From Gammaproteobacteria bacterium (GTDB lineage Bacteria; Pseudomonadota; Gammaproteobacteria; HyVt-429): a DNA stretch of 64,000 nucleotides. A program made the translations under genes and the position numbers. Every line of letters starts with the position of its first letter. Position 1 is the first letter of the stretch. The DNA is taken from positions 62,001 to 126,000 of the forward strand of contig JAADGI010000015.1 of NCBI GenBank assembly GCA_013152415.1. The letters are read 5' to 3'. Below the pieces are notes generated by a model. That model was not told where the DNA came from. It did not search any database and saw only the letters and a list, made by a program, of their open reading frames with translations. Below, piece by piece: positions 54,291 through 63,923 of this stretch.

Positions 54291-55084
54291 TCAAAATATT
54301 GGCCGCAACCGGTGGCTCCAGACATGCGGAACGTGCCGTTCGGCTTGGTTGCCAACTGACGCACACACGAATAGCAACGCTTACCGTACTCACGGTAGAA
54401 GATCCCAAGGAGACAATAGCGCTTGAGCACATACAAAATAAAGCAATGGAGGTGACACAACAGTTTGGGACTGCGGTCACCCTGGTACACTCCGCCGGGC
54501 ATCCCGCTAAAGTGATCCGTAGCGCAGCCCTGGAGGGGGGGTATGACCTGCTGGTTATTGGTGCACGCGGCCTGCACAGTATGCAGGATTTCTTTCTGGG
54601 GCGAAACGCAATCCGCCTCGTCAAAAACTTGCCGGTATCCACGTTGATTACCAGAAAAACTGATACTGTCAAAAAACTATTATGGCGTATCCCCCGTGGG
54701 TCCATCAATGAAAAGCATTTCACCTTGATGGTGCACCTCGTCAACACCTTGAAGGCAAGTCTCACCCTGCTTGATATCGAGCCCAGCGCCATCCTGTTTG
54801 GGCATCGTCAGAACACTAACCTGGGCATGGTCAATACTTGCGAAGTAAACGAACGGCTAAGCCGACTACAGTCACGCATTAGCCAAGCAACAGCTAGAGA
54901 AGTCATTTGTCGAACACGCACCGGTATCCCTGAAGAGGTCATCCTCAATGAGGCCGCCAGCGATAGCTACGATCTCGTGGCCATCAGCGTTCAACCCCGC
55001 CGCGGACTCGGCAAACTGTTCGCCGAGGATCTTCCTTACCGGGTAGCCCGTAACATACCGATATCGGTGCTTTTATTGAACTAA
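54287..55084 (+). CDS. Universal stress protein with two UspA domains
   Basis: This 265-residue protein has two tandem Usp domains. The first has LLVIGARGLHSMQDFFLGRNAIRLV, close to the ATP-binding G-2x-G-9x-G pattern. The second has LVAISVQPRRGLGKLFAEDLPYRVA. It begins with ATGA overlap after the TauE gene, so the exporter and this protein are one operon. It may sense nucleotide level for transporter control; that is inference. Confidence 0.85.
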   Translation: MIKILAATGGSRHAERAVRLGCQLTHTRIATLTVLTVEDPKETIALEHIQNKAMEVTQQFGTAVTLVHSAGHPAKVIRSAALEGGYDLLVIGARGLHSMQDFFLGRNAIRLVKNLPVSTLITRKTDTVKKLLWRIPRGSINEKHFTLMVHLVNTLKASLTLLDIEPSAILFGHRQNTNLGMVNTCEVNERLSRLQSRISQATAREVICRTRTGIPEEVILNEAASDSYDLVAISVQPRRGLGKLFAEDLPYRVARNIPISVLLLN

Positions 55085-55746
55085 GACCCAGTACGCAAAG
55101 AATTTACTTTGACATATACCTGGCTCAACCACACCAGGTTCTGGTTTTGATACTGCTTTTCGAACCCCGCCCCGCTAATCCATTTTTCGATCAACCTTGG
55201 GTCATGGACATAGGGACGAAAATCGGAACCAACAATCTTCATGACCCATGCCACGACACCCATCATGGCGTGGACATACCAGCGATCACGGGGATAAGTC
55301 AGGGCATAGATACGGTTCGTTTTGTTTAAGGTTGCATGAACCAGGCCATCGGCATCGGGATAGCAACAAACAACCTTATCCAACACCGTCACATCGGCAT
55401 TTGACAAGGAATCAGAGATTTCCATGAAATCACCTTCAACATACTCTGTCCTGTCCGCAAGCTTTCGCTCCTTTGCCCAAAGACGGGCCTCATCGATCAT
55501 CTTCGATGCCAAATCAACACCCACTGCAGACTTTGCGCCTTGCTCCAACAGGGTCTGGTGCAAATGCCCCACCCCACTGCCAATTTCGAGTATCTTTAGC
55601 CCCTGATAACCTGCTTGCTCCAGGCCCTCCATCAGCTGCTTTTGTGATGGCTCAAATCCCTTCTTTTCAAAACGCTTGCGATAACGCCCGGCAAAAAAAG
55701 AAAAAAATCGACTTGCCGAACGGGAATGTGGGCAACAACAACTCAT
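55081..55746 (-). CDS. Class I SAM-dependent methyltransferase
   Basis: From ATG 55746 (MSCCCPHSRSASRFF) this is a protein of about 221 residues. The N-terminus is Cys-rich (CCCPHS). The SAM-binding motif LEIGSGVGHLHQ is followed by AVGVDLASKMIDEA and DVTVLDKVVCCYPD. It resembles BchM/UbiE-type small-molecule methyltransferases, but no bacteriochlorophyll genes are here. GGAG precedes the ATG by 6 bases. The substrate is unknown. Its stop overlaps the convergent UspA gene. Confidence 0.82.
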   Translation of the reverse strand: MSCCCPHSRSASRFFSFFAGRYRKRFEKKGFEPSQKQLMEGLEQAGYQGLKILEIGSGVGHLHQTLLEQGAKSAVGVDLASKMIDEARLWAKERKLADRTEYVEGDFMEISDSLSNADVTVLDKVVCCYPDADGLVHATLNKTNRIYALTYPRDRWYVHAMMGVVAWVMKIVGSDFRPYVHDPRLIEKWISGAGFEKQYQNQNLVWLSQVYVKVNSLRTGS

Positions 55747-55756
55747 TGATATCTCC

Positions 55757-55805
55757 AAAAAAAAGGTCGGAGATAGACGAGAGTATTTCTCGACTATCTC
55801 CGACC
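55757..55805 (-). terminator. Rho-independent terminator of the RRM protein gene
   Basis: A perfect 12-bp stem (GGTCGGAGATAG at 55765-55776 and CTATCTCCGACC at 55794-55805) has a further short stem inside. On the reverse strand it is followed by eight T residues. It lies between the RRM gene and the methyltransferase gene. Confidence 0.92.
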
Positions 55806-55874
55806 CCTCTGCTCACCCACCACAAGGCATATCCTGGCAAGCCATTAGTGTATAAATACGATCTTCAGCTGATA

Positions 55875-56144
55875 TCAGCGGCGTTTCCCTCTGTGTCCCC
55901 TGGGCCGTTCTTCTTCGAATTTAACTTTTATAAGATTACCTTCGAATGTCTTACCGTCTAGTCCAGCAATAGCGGCACGGGCCTCATGACCCTCCATCTC
56001 GAGGAAACCAAATCCCTTGCAACTACCTGAAAACAGGTCTTTTACAAGCTTGATGGAACGTACTGTACCGAACTGAGAAAACAATTCCTGTAGGGATTCT
56101 TCGGTGGTGGTGGGCGGTAAACTGCCTACAAATAGTTTCTTCAC
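55875..56144 (-). CDS. RRM-domain RNA-binding protein
   Basis: This 89-residue protein starts at GTG 56144 (VKKLFVGSLPPTTTEESLQELFSQFG), with GGGGAG 7 bases upstream. RNP2 is KLFVGSL and RNP1 is KGFGFLEM. The C-terminus is Arg/Gly-rich. Such single-RRM proteins are cold-inducible in cyanobacteria and some proteobacteria. It is transcribed after a cold-shock protein gene, which fits an RNA-chaperone role. Confidence 0.9.
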   Translation of the reverse strand: MKKLFVGSLPPTTTEESLQELFSQFGTVRSIKLVKDLFSGSCKGFGFLEMEGHEARAAIAGLDGKTFEGNLIKVKFEEERPRGHRGKRR

Positions 56145-56226
56145 TTTGAAGCTCCCCTTCGTTACGTTGAAAAGTGACCCTGCGATATCTCGCAGGATCA
56201 CTTGAGATCTCAAACTGACAGTTCGA

Positions 56227-56427
56227 CTAGATCTGTACGTTTGTTGCCTGCGGACCTTTGGGGCCATCTTCCACGTCGAAGGACACTTCCTGGCCCTCAG
56301 CCAGGGTACGAAAACCTTCGCTGGAAATGGCTGAATAGTGAACAAATACATCTTTGCTGCCATCGGCAGGAGTAATAAAGCCGAAGCCTTTGGATTCGTT
56401 AAACCATTTAACGGTTCCTGTTGCCAT
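56227..56427 (-). CDS. CspA-family cold-shock protein
   Basis: This 66-residue OB-fold nucleic-acid-binding protein has the RNP motifs KGFGFIT and VFVHYSAI. It is an RNA chaperone. GAGG lies 9 bases before the ATG. A long upstream stretch on the same strand (to about 56530) could hold a structured 5' leader as in cspA. The RRM gene follows it, and a DEAD-box helicase gene lies on the other side, divergent. Confidence 0.95.
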   Translation of the reverse strand: MATGTVKWFNESKGFGFITPADGSKDVFVHYSAISSEGFRTLAEGQEVSFDVEDGPKGPQATNVQI

Positions 56428-56991
56428 GATAATTACCTCATTAATTAAAAAGTTGATGTGTTACAAATCTGACGAGGCAACTTACAGGAGAGAACTTCGA
56501 TAGAACTTCTGACAAGAACCAGGATAGATTGTAGCGCCGTGGATTTTAACCGGTTTTTTGATCAAAAACACCACGCAACCCCCCAGAATAGGCACAAATC
56601 AGCAATTCAAGGCCATAACCCAGCCTAATAGCAGCAGATAGCTTTAAGCCCCCCGACGGTTGAACCCAAAATTTGCGCCCTGGCCAAGCCATTTAAGGGG
56701 GATACGGAGAACAAAAAGCTGGCTTTTTCCCATCGGGGCCCGTATAGTCGCGCCTCTTCCTCGGCCAAGGCCGAGAAATGTAACGTTTCTGACCCTCCTC
56801 GTGTTTTTCCATCACTAGTAACCTGGTTAGCAGCGTAGGGCCCAAGCGCCTGATGCAGATTGCTGTGTCAGCTTGAAGGGCCCACTAGAGAACCAGGTCG
56901 AGTGATACCCTGATGGGCATCCCGCCCATGTTCGTATTCATAAATCTTAATATAAGTCGTCTGTCGACAACCGACAGACAGAGGTATTGTT
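56428..56991. other. Long divergent regulatory region between cold-shock and helicase genes
   Basis: This is a 560-base gap without supported genes. Inverted repeats are CTCGGCCAAGGCCGAG (about 56760-56775) and GTCTGTCG/CGACAGAC (56959-56979), the latter ending just before the ribosome site of the helicase gene. Both flanking genes belong to families usually cold-regulated through long leaders, so structured 5' untranslated regions on both sides are plausible. Confidence 0.5.
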
Positions 56992-58356
56992 TTGTCATTT
57001 AATAAACTGAATTTACACCCCGATCTACTCAAGGCCATTACCGCATGCGGATTTGACCAGCCCACAGATATTCAACAGCAGGCCATTCCTGTGGTACTGA
57101 CTGGACGTGATCTGATGGCCTCGGCCCAGACCGGCACCGGAAAAACCGCTGCCTTCGTTCTGCCGGCCTTACAGCAACTACTCACCCCCGCGAGTAAAAA
57201 AGGCAGGGGGCCGCGGGTGCTGGTACTCACACCCACACGTGAACTGGCCATACAAGTAAACGACAATATTCGCCAATTCAGCCGGTTTTCCCGATTCACC
57301 ACCGGTACCGTCGTGGGCGGCATGCCCTACCCGCCGCAGAATAGAATGCTGCGTAATCCGCTAGACTTACTGGTGGCCACACCCGGTCGTCTGATGGACC
57401 ATATGCAACAGGGCCGCGTCGATTATTCACGTCTGGAGATGCTGGTGCTGGATGAGGCCGACCGCATGCTCGACATGGGCTTCGTTAATGCCGTAAAGAC
57501 CATCGCCAAGGCCATGCCGAAGACGCGTCAGACACTGCTGTTTTCCGCCACCCTGGAAGGTGACATACTGAAAATTGCCAAGCAGATTCTCAACGACCCG
57601 GTAAGCATCAAGCTTGCGGCCAATCACGACCGCCATGCTTCCATCACCCAACATGCACACCGGGTTGATGATACCCAGCACAAACACAGCCTACTCTCAC
57701 ATTACGCCAGTGGTACAGATCTGAAACAGGCGGTCATCTTCACTGCCACCAAGCGCGGCGCCGATCGGCTGTCGAAACGACTGACTGCAAACGGTCACAC
57801 CAGTGCCGCTTTGCATGGTGATATGAGCCAGAACAAGCGTAAACGCACGGTGGACAACATGCGTCGCGGCAAGATTCGCTTATTGGTCGCCACCGATGTT
57901 GCCGCACGTGGTCTCGATATCAAGGGTATCAGTCATGTGATCAATTTCGATATGCCCATGGTGGCCGAAGACTACATACACCGTATCGGTCGCACCGGCC
58001 GTGCCGGTGCCAAGGGTACCGCAATCTCATTGGTGGTCCCGGATGACCGCCGCAAACTCGCTGGTATCCAACGTCTCACCGGCGGTGATCTCAACTGGTC
58101 TGTGATCGAAGGCCTGGAACCGACTCGCACTGAACCAAGTCGTGGACATTCCCGTCCGGGCAAAGGTAACGGCTCTCGCGGAGGCAATAAATCCGGTGGC
58201 CAATACCACGCCAAGCCTGGCTCACGGGATAGCCGATCGAAAAACAAGCCGGGGCAACGTCGGCGCAAGGCCAGTGGCAGCGTTAATAACAATGGTAACG
58301 TTAACGGTAACAGCAATGGCAATAGCCACTATCGCTCGCAACCTATGTTGGGTTAA
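56992..58356 (+). CDS. rhlE: DEAD-box RNA helicase, RhlE type
   Basis: This 454-residue protein has Walker A AQTGTGKT, PTRELA, VLDEADRMLDMGF (DEAD), SATLEG (SAT), ARGLDI and HRIGRTGRAG. The C-terminal 80 residues are Arg/Gly/Asn/Lys-rich and low-complexity, as in RhlE. The start is TTG at 56992. The family assists ribosome assembly and RNA turnover at low temperature. The last codons encode an Asn/Gly tract (NNNGNVNGNSNGNS). Confidence 0.93.
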   Translation: MSFNKLNLHPDLLKAITACGFDQPTDIQQQAIPVVLTGRDLMASAQTGTGKTAAFVLPALQQLLTPASKKGRGPRVLVLTPTRELAIQVNDNIRQFSRFSRFTTGTVVGGMPYPPQNRMLRNPLDLLVATPGRLMDHMQQGRVDYSRLEMLVLDEADRMLDMGFVNAVKTIAKAMPKTRQTLLFSATLEGDILKIAKQILNDPVSIKLAANHDRHASITQHAHRVDDTQHKHSLLSHYASGTDLKQAVIFTATKRGADRLSKRLTANGHTSAALHGDMSQNKRKRTVDNMRRGKIRLLVATDVAARGLDIKGISHVINFDMPMVAEDYIHRIGRTGRAGAKGTAISLVVPDDRRKLAGIQRLTGGDLNWSVIEGLEPTRTEPSRGHSRPGKGNGSRGGNKSGGQYHAKPGSRDSRSKNKPGQRRRKASGSVNNNGNVNGNSNGNSHYRSQPMLG

Positions 58357-58400
58357 CCGCCTTACAGAAAACCCCGATTACCTGAAATAAAACCGACAGA

Positions 58401-58455
58401 TTAGGGGCTGGAAGCAAAAGAGACTTTTCTCGTGCGCTTCCAGCCCCTTAATTTT
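58401..58455 (+). terminator. Rho-independent terminator after the helicase gene
   Basis: The stem TTAGGGGCTGGAAGC / GCTTCCAGCCCCTTAA is followed by TTTTAT. It starts 44 bases after the helicase stop codon. Confidence 0.9.
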
Positions 58456-58548
58456 ATGCCAAATAAAGCAGAATAGATCTGGATCAAAACCCGCAGGTGC
58501 CTTATTGTTAGACCCTAATCTTGCCAGGAACCAAAGGAGTCCTGACCA

Positions 58549-59046
58549 ATGTACAAATTAGGCCCGACCTACCCTTTCCTGTTAGTCGTCTTTTTAACCG
58601 CCTGCTCTTCAGATAATGGCTCCACCAGCAGTGGTGGCGGTACAGCGCCACCCACCAGTAGCGCACCCCCCGTCCCAGAGGGCGGTACCCCTGACAACAA
58701 CACCCCAAGCACCAACCAGTTCGCTGGCACCTATTCCGGGACGGTAAAATATACGGTTAGTGGGCTTGGTATTTCGACTTCAGACACCGACTCATTCACA
58801 GTGACTATTGATGAGAATGGTAAGGTTTCGGTTAACGGCACTTATGCCGGCAAGCTGTCGAGTAATTCTTTTTCGATCTCGGAAACGGGCACTGAAACGG
58901 TCAGCGGGGTCACCTGTAGCGGGACCATTTCCGTTAACGGAAGTATTTCTGGCAGCACTATCAGCGGCGCATTCCCGCCCACTACCCTGGATTGTGGTGG
59001 ACTCCCCTTGGAATTTTCTGGTTCATTTAGCGCCACCAAAAACTGA
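58549..59046 (+). CDS. Low-complexity lipoprotein
   Basis: This is a 165-residue protein. The lipobox LTAC gives a lipidated Cys19. A Ser/Gly/Thr/Pro-rich linker (about 20-60) precedes a beta-rich domain (FAGTYSGTVKYTVSGLG... to FSGSFSATKN) with a Cys pair (VTCSG, LDCGG). The overall look is of a surface or outer-membrane lipoprotein with a small beta-barrel-like domain. It has its own ribosome site (GGAG, about 9 bases). Function is unknown. Confidence 0.78.
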   Translation: MYKLGPTYPFLLVVFLTACSSDNGSTSSGGGTAPPTSSAPPVPEGGTPDNNTPSTNQFAGTYSGTVKYTVSGLGISTSDTDSFTVTIDENGKVSVNGTYAGKLSSNSFSISETGTETVSGVTCSGTISVNGSISGSTISGAFPPTTLDCGGLPLEFSGSFSATKN

Positions 59047-59223
59047 CCGTCAGCTAACAAGAAATGAGCGTGGATTCACGCAAAGATTGAAGATTGATGA
59101 GGGCGCCTCTCTCAACCCCCCAACCTGAAACACACTGACAGGTCACCCATCAATCCTCAATCCCGGTGTTCGCAAGGGAGATGCCGGACCAGAACAAGCA
59201 CCTTCTCCCCATAATCCTTTGGG

Positions 59224-60753
59224 TTATGCTATTTGATCGTCTGCCACGTGATAGCGTGGATCTTCCAGGACATTCACCTCAACCAGGTTGCCGGCCTTCT
59301 TTAACAATTTACGACACTCTTCACTCAAGTGACGCAGGTGTAATTTTTTACCTGCCCGGATATATCTTTCCGCCAGAGTATCAATGGCTTCAATCGCCGA
59401 GTGATCGGCAACTCTCGAATTTTGAAATTCGATGATGACATCATCTGGTTCTTCTTTGGGATCAAACAACTCCAGGAAATTCTTCACTGAACCAAAGAAC
59501 AAGGGTCCATGGAGTTCGTGTACCCGTGACCCCTGTTCATCGTCATAGGTTTTAATATTGATGTGCTTGGCATGCTCCCAGGCAAAGACCAAGGCCGAGA
59601 CAATCACCCCCACCACCACTGCAATCGCCAGATCCGTAAAGACGGTCACCGCAGAAACCAGCACTAAAACAAAGGCATCAGCCATCGGGATTTTGCGAAA
59701 GATACGCAGGCTCGACCATTCAAAGGTTGCCATCACGACAATAAACATCACTCCCACCAGGGCCGCCATGGGAATGCGTTCAATAAGAGGTGAAGCAAAC
59801 AGGATAAACACCAACAGAAACAGCGCTGCAACAACACCGGACAAACGCTGACGCCCGCCGGAGTTTACATTGATCATACTCTGACCAATCATGGCACAAC
59901 CCCCCATACCTCCGAATAAACCGGTTACAGTATTGGCGATACCCTGTCCTATGCACTCGCGATTTCCACGCCCACGGGTGTTAGTCACTTCATCAATGAG
60001 ACTCAGCGTCAGCAGAGATTCGATCAGCCCAACCGCTGCCAGAATAAAGGCATACGGCAATATAATGATCAACGTATCGAAATTGAAAGGTACCGAAGGA
60101 ATATGGAAAGCAGGTAAACCACCCTTGATGCTGGCCAAATCACCCACGGTTGCCGTGTCCAGATCCAGACCAAACACCAGCAAGCTGACCGTTATAATTG
60201 CCGCCAGCGATGCTGGAAAGGCTCCGGTCAGTTTCGGTAGAAAATGAATAATCGACATCGTGAGTATAACCAGGCCTGCAAATATCAACAGGGGCTCAGC
60301 GCTTAGCCATTGGGCCGCACCTTCATCTGAAACCATTTGAAAGTTTTGTAGCTGGGCCAGGAAGATCACAATCGCCAAGCCATTCACAAAACCCAGCATC
60401 ACCGGGTAGGGCACAATGCGGATAAACTTCCCCAGCCGCAGCACACCGGCCCCCATCTGCAAGAGGCCGGTCAGCACCACTGCCGCAAACAGGTATTCCA
60501 CCCCGTGCTCGGCGACCAGGGCCACCATCACCACCGCCATGGCACCGGTCGCACCGGATATCATGCCCGGACGTCCCCCAAAAAGGGCGGCCAGCAGCCC
60601 CACCATAAAGGCAGCATACAAGCCAACCAAGGGGTCAACCCCGGCCACAAAGGCGAAGGCTACCGCCTCTGGCACCAATGCCAGGGCCACGGTCAGACCG
60701 GATAAAATCTCATTTTTAAAACATACGCGACTAGCGCAACCAAGCTGAAACAT
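59224..60753 (-). CDS. SulP-family anion permease with STAS domain
   Basis: This 509-residue inner-membrane protein of the SLC26/SulP group has about 12-14 helices, starting [20 protein letters not shown]. The C-terminal STAS domain contains [18 protein letters not shown]. Candidate substrates are sulfate, bicarbonate or other anions. It is a single gene. Together with two TauE/SafE proteins it adds to the anion-transport set in this window. Confidence 0.92.
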   Translation of the reverse strand: MFQLGCASRVCFKNEILSGLTVALALVPEAVAFAFVAGVDPLVGLYAAFMVGLLAALFGGRPGMISGATGAMAVVMVALVAEHGVEYLFAAVVLTGLLQMGAGVLRLGKFIRIVPYPVMLGFVNGLAIVIFLAQLQNFQMVSDEGAAQWLSAEPLLIFAGLVILTMSIIHFLPKLTGAFPASLAAIITVSLLVFGLDLDTATVGDLASIKGGLPAFHIPSVPFNFDTLIIILPYAFILAAVGLIESLLTLSLIDEVTNTRGRGNRECIGQGIANTVTGLFGGMGGCAMIGQSMINVNSGGRQRLSGVVAALFLLVFILFASPLIERIPMAALVGVMFIVVMATFEWSSLRIFRKIPMADAFVLVLVSAVTVFTDLAIAVVVGVIVSALVFAWEHAKHINIKTYDDEQGSRVHELHGPLFFGSVKNFLELFDPKEEPDDVIIEFQNSRVADHSAIEAIDTLAERYIRAGKKLHLRHLSEECRKLLKKAGNLVEVNVLEDPRYHVADDQIA

Positions 60754-60942
60754 TCAGGACCTATAGGGTGTGGGGGGACGAAAAAAGGCCGCGCAGTATA
60801 TCAGAAAACGCTTATATAGGATAGGCGTGGGGCAAGGGCCGGTAATCTGGAATGTACCCGCACCGGGTTTTGGCCCTCATTATCCACCCGGAATAGTGGC
60901 CTTTTCGGGCACCACCACAAGCTATGATAGCCTTAGTCTCTC

Positions 60943-61800
60943 CTATATTTTTTCAAGTGTGCGAATAACAACATCGACTGTTAAATTCAGTTTTTGCAGC
61001 CTGCTCGCTGCCGCCCTACCCTCCCTGGAGGCCTTGTAAAAATGCGGCGTCATGACAAGCAAGTTGTTAATTTGTGATTTATTGATGTCCCCTGTTTTGA
61101 ATTTTAGTAACTGTTCGTCTTGAATCGAATATCCTATATCTTCGGCGTAAGAAAGATTCTGTGGCTCTGATCTTTTTACCTCGGAATAAATAATCTCTCT
61201 CAACTCCTGTAAATGATCAGGGCCTGGCTCGACGACAATAAGCTTGCCGCCAACCTCTAATACTTTATGGAATCCTTTAAAATTGTGGAATCCAAATACA
61301 CATAAAATGATGCCAACACTGGCAACGGCCACTGGCGGTTGTTTATTGGTGCCCACAATCCAGGTGATCTGTTTGTTTCTCTTTGCTGCTTCAGCGATAG
61401 CGGCTTTTGATATATCCAAGCCAATAAAGGACACGTCACCACGACCTCCCTTGATTTTGAGTTGATCAAAAAGGGTATCGAGGTAATACCCCTCACCACA
61501 ACCCGAGTCCATCAAACAAATCTCACGTTCACCTGTTGTCTGCGCCAGGACAGTTTGAGCCAAGGTGCTGGCTATGGACCCATAAACTCCTGAATTTAGG
61601 AATTGGGCTCTCGCCAATACCATCTCTTTACTGTCACCCGGCTGCTTCGAGCGTTTTTGTTGCACGGGCAATAAATTGATATATCCTTGCCGGGCAATAT
61701 CAAAGGCATGTCCGTTTTCGCAAACCTGCATTTTTTCGCGGCACTCAAGCCGGGCACCATCAATTGGACAGGCCAGATTGCGCGCCTTTATAGACCTCAT
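60943..61800 (-). CDS. rlmA: rRNA guanine-N1 methyltransferase RlmA-like protein
   Basis: This 285-residue protein has an N-terminal zinc site (CPIDGARLEC, CENGHAFDIARQGYINLL) and a SAM-binding domain (MDSGCGEGYYLDTL, ISKAAIAEAAKR). This matches the RlmA(I)/RrmA family, which methylates G745 of 23S rRNA. The PGDSKEMVLARAQFLNSGVY segment is characteristic. It is probably co-transcribed with the upstream spermidine synthase-like gene. Confidence 0.88.
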   Translation of the reverse strand: MRSIKARNLACPIDGARLECREKMQVCENGHAFDIARQGYINLLPVQQKRSKQPGDSKEMVLARAQFLNSGVYGSIASTLAQTVLAQTTGEREICLMDSGCGEGYYLDTLFDQLKIKGGRGDVSFIGLDISKAAIAEAAKRNKQITWIVGTNKQPPVAVASVGIILCVFGFHNFKGFHKVLEVGGKLIVVEPGPDHLQELREIIYSEVKRSEPQNLSYAEDIGYSIQDEQLLKFKTGDINKSQINNLLVMTPHFYKASREGRAAASRLQKLNLTVDVVIRTLEKI

Positions 61801-61813
61801 AATCTATTTGACA

Positions 61814-62488
61814 TCACTCTCGCCTGGCAAGCCAAATGGTGTGCCGTGCACCCTTGGACCCGTGTGCGCGTACGCATACCTCTTCCACCTCGAAGCCCAG
61901 TTTTCGCAACCGTTGTAAAAAATCCTGGGCCGGCCCTGCCGACCACACGGCCAACACCCCCTTTGGGCGTAGCGCCTCGTATGCCGCACTCAGTCCATCG
62001 ATACTATAGAGCCAATTGTTCTTCTTACGGGTAAGCCCTTCAGGGCCGTTGTCTACATCCAGCAAGATGGCATCATAGGCACCCTGCTCGGTCTTTAAAA
62101 TATGAGAGACATCCCCCTCACGTACAGTTACGCGTGGGTCCTGTAGCGGAAAAGCTGCACACTCTCCGAGCGGCCCCTTGTTCCACGCCACCACTGCCGG
62201 TACTAATTCAGCCACCACCACCTGTGCCAAGTCACCGACATGCTGGAGCGCGGCGGCCAAGCTAAACCCCATACCCAATCCGCCGATGAGCAACCGTGGA
62301 TCAGGACCGTTCATTAACCTGGCGCAAGTCAACTCGGCGAGTGCCTCTTCGGAACCATGAACACGGCTGTTCATCAACTCACCACGGCCTACAATCCGAA
62401 TTGAGAATTCATCATCCCGTTGGTACAGGCGCAGCTCTCCGCCCTGTCCTGGTACTTGTGCACTATCGAGCAAAACCCAAGGGATCAT
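61814..62488 (-). CDS. Spermidine synthase-like protein
   Basis: From ATG 62488 (MIPWVLLDSAQVPG) this is a protein of about 224 residues. The Rossmann domain has LLIGGLGMGFSL, VVVAELVPAVVAWN and YDAILLDVDNGPEGLT. This matches the small spermidine synthase-like group in which the polyamine pocket is altered. The exact substrate cannot be assigned. It precedes the RlmA-like gene by 13 bases. Confidence 0.85.
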   Translation of the reverse strand: MIPWVLLDSAQVPGQGGELRLYQRDDEFSIRIVGRGELMNSRVHGSEEALAELTCARLMNGPDPRLLIGGLGMGFSLAAALQHVGDLAQVVVAELVPAVVAWNKGPLGECAAFPLQDPRVTVREGDVSHILKTEQGAYDAILLDVDNGPEGLTRKKNNWLYSIDGLSAAYEALRPKGVLAVWSAGPAQDFLQRLRKLGFEVEEVCVRAHGSKGARHTIWLARRE

Positions 62489-62500
62489 AAACACCTCAAC

Positions 62501-62740
62501 CTATTCACCCCAAGGGTTTCGATTTCCAAGACTCTTCAAATACAAGGCTTCCACTTTTTCTCTGGCCCACGGTGTTTTGCGCAAAAATTTCAGACTGGAT
62601 TTGATACTAGGCTCATGGGAGAAACATTTAATCCGGATGGTTCGTCCCAATTTCTCCCAACCATGGCGGTCCACCAAGTGGATAAGTATCTTTTCCAGGG
62701 TCACACCGTGCAGTGGATTATTGGCCTGAAGCGTATTCAT
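62501..62740 (-). CDS. VF530-family (DUF2132) protein
   Basis: This 79-residue protein has the family signature [25 protein letters not shown], then [30 protein letters not shown]. Structural work on the Vibrio member suggests DNA binding. It is co-directional with the spermidine synthase-like gene downstream. Confidence 0.92.
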   Translation of the reverse strand: MNTLQANNPLHGVTLEKILIHLVDRHGWEKLGRTIRIKCFSHEPSIKSSLKFLRKTPWAREKVEALYLKSLGNRNPWGE

Positions 62741-62762
62741 GCCATCACCCGAGAAATGACCA

Positions 62763-63473
62763 TCATTTCAATTCGCATGAACTTGATGTCTCCGGGGAAA
62801 ACCACATTTGATAAAGTGAAATGATTATCTGTGCCCCAATGCTAAACCCCAGACACGCACCGGCGATAACCACCGTATAGGCAAATACAGGGTCCCACTT
62901 GGTCAGAAACCATGCGGCGATATCCGCAAACACAGCAACAAACGGGGCCACAATCAGTGTGTATTTTAACCAAGGCCGCAATGTGGCTCGCTGAAATACA
63001 AGGCCCACGGTAAAGATTATAAAACCGATACCGAAGAAATGGATGTGGGATAATCTGACTATAGATTGAATCGACACACCGGTATCCACCACTGTAAGTT
63101 TTTTAACAGCACGGAATGAGGACAAATCTGAAACCTTTAAACTGGAATCTGCTCGGTGACACGCCACACAGCGGTTCTTGATAATGCCCTGAATTCGGCC
63201 ACGATAAGCCTGCTCGGTGGCACCGGACTTCAGCCATGCCACAAGATCATGGCGTTCACCGGGATTCTTTAGATATCGACCCATGCTACCCCGGATCGAG
63301 GCCTCAAAATCTGTGCCACTGCGATTGCCATAATAATTGGCCGCTATGTCCTCAACTGACAAACCGGCCTGGTCGTCGTTATCTGAATGGCTGGCGTACA
63401 GATAGACAAGCGCCATGAGGTAACCGACTCCCATCAATACCAGAAAAGCGCTATAAAACAGCCGCTCGCTCAT
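62763..63473 (-). CDS. Membrane-anchored c-type heme protein
   Basis: From ATG 63473 ([26 protein letters not shown]) this is about 236 residues; a longer start at 63503 is possible. One N-terminal helix is followed by a periplasmic part with a single CVACH heme-binding motif (near residue 112). Four more hydrophobic helices follow, with [21 protein letters not shown] being the best conserved. Similar membrane proteins with a CxxCH motif are often carried as hypothetical, so the electron partner is unknown. It is divergent from a small cytochrome gene. Confidence 0.8.
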   Translation of the reverse strand: MSERLFYSAFLVLMGVGYLMALVYLYASHSDNDDQAGLSVEDIAANYYGNRSGTDFEASIRGSMGRYLKNPGERHDLVAWLKSGATEQAYRGRIQGIIKNRCVACHRADSSLKVSDLSSFRAVKKLTVVDTGVSIQSIVRLSHIHFFGIGFIIFTVGLVFQRATLRPWLKYTLIVAPFVAVFADIAAWFLTKWDPVFAYTVVIAGACLGFSIGAQIIISLYQMWFSPETSSSCELK

Positions 63474-63620
63474 TGTGCACTGTCGCAATATTCTTTGCCC
63501 CATTTACCCCACCTCACAGACACCCCATAATCCACAATACCAGTGCGCCACTCACCCTACGCATTTCCCCTCTCTCAGCTACACTTAGACTATAGTAGGA
63601 ACAAAACGAGGAGGATGGCA

Positions 63621-63923
63621 ATGTATTATTTAAATCGACTGTCAATAGCAACGGCCCTGGCCATCGGTAATCTGGCAGTGGGCAGCGTCACCTATGGTGC
63701 CGATATCAACTACGGGCGGACTCTTTACAATAAAGACTGCACTTCCTGCCACACAACTGATATCCATGGACCAAAATCCAGCATAAAGTCCCCGGAAAAA
63801 CTGCGCAAAGAAGTGAGTCAATGGGCGAAAGACTCCGGTTTAAAATGGAGCGAAGAAGAAACCAATGACGTGACCGAATTTCTGATAAAGGAATTCTATT
63901 TATTTGATAAAGCCGAAAAATAA
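63621..63923 (+). CDS. Small periplasmic cytochrome c
   Basis: From ATG 63621 (MYYLNRLSIATALAIGNLAVGSVTYG) this is 100 residues with a signal peptide. GAGGAGG lies 8 bases upstream, which favours this ATG over the one at 63615. The heme site is CTSCH. An obvious axial Met motif is missing, so the sixth ligand may be another residue. The rest is helical and charged. It diverges from the membrane heme protein gene, and the two may function together. Confidence 0.85.
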   Translation: MYYLNRLSIATALAIGNLAVGSVTYGADINYGRTLYNKDCTSCHTTDIHGPKSSIKSPEKLRKEVSQWAKDSGLKWSEEETNDVTEFLIKEFYLFDKAEK

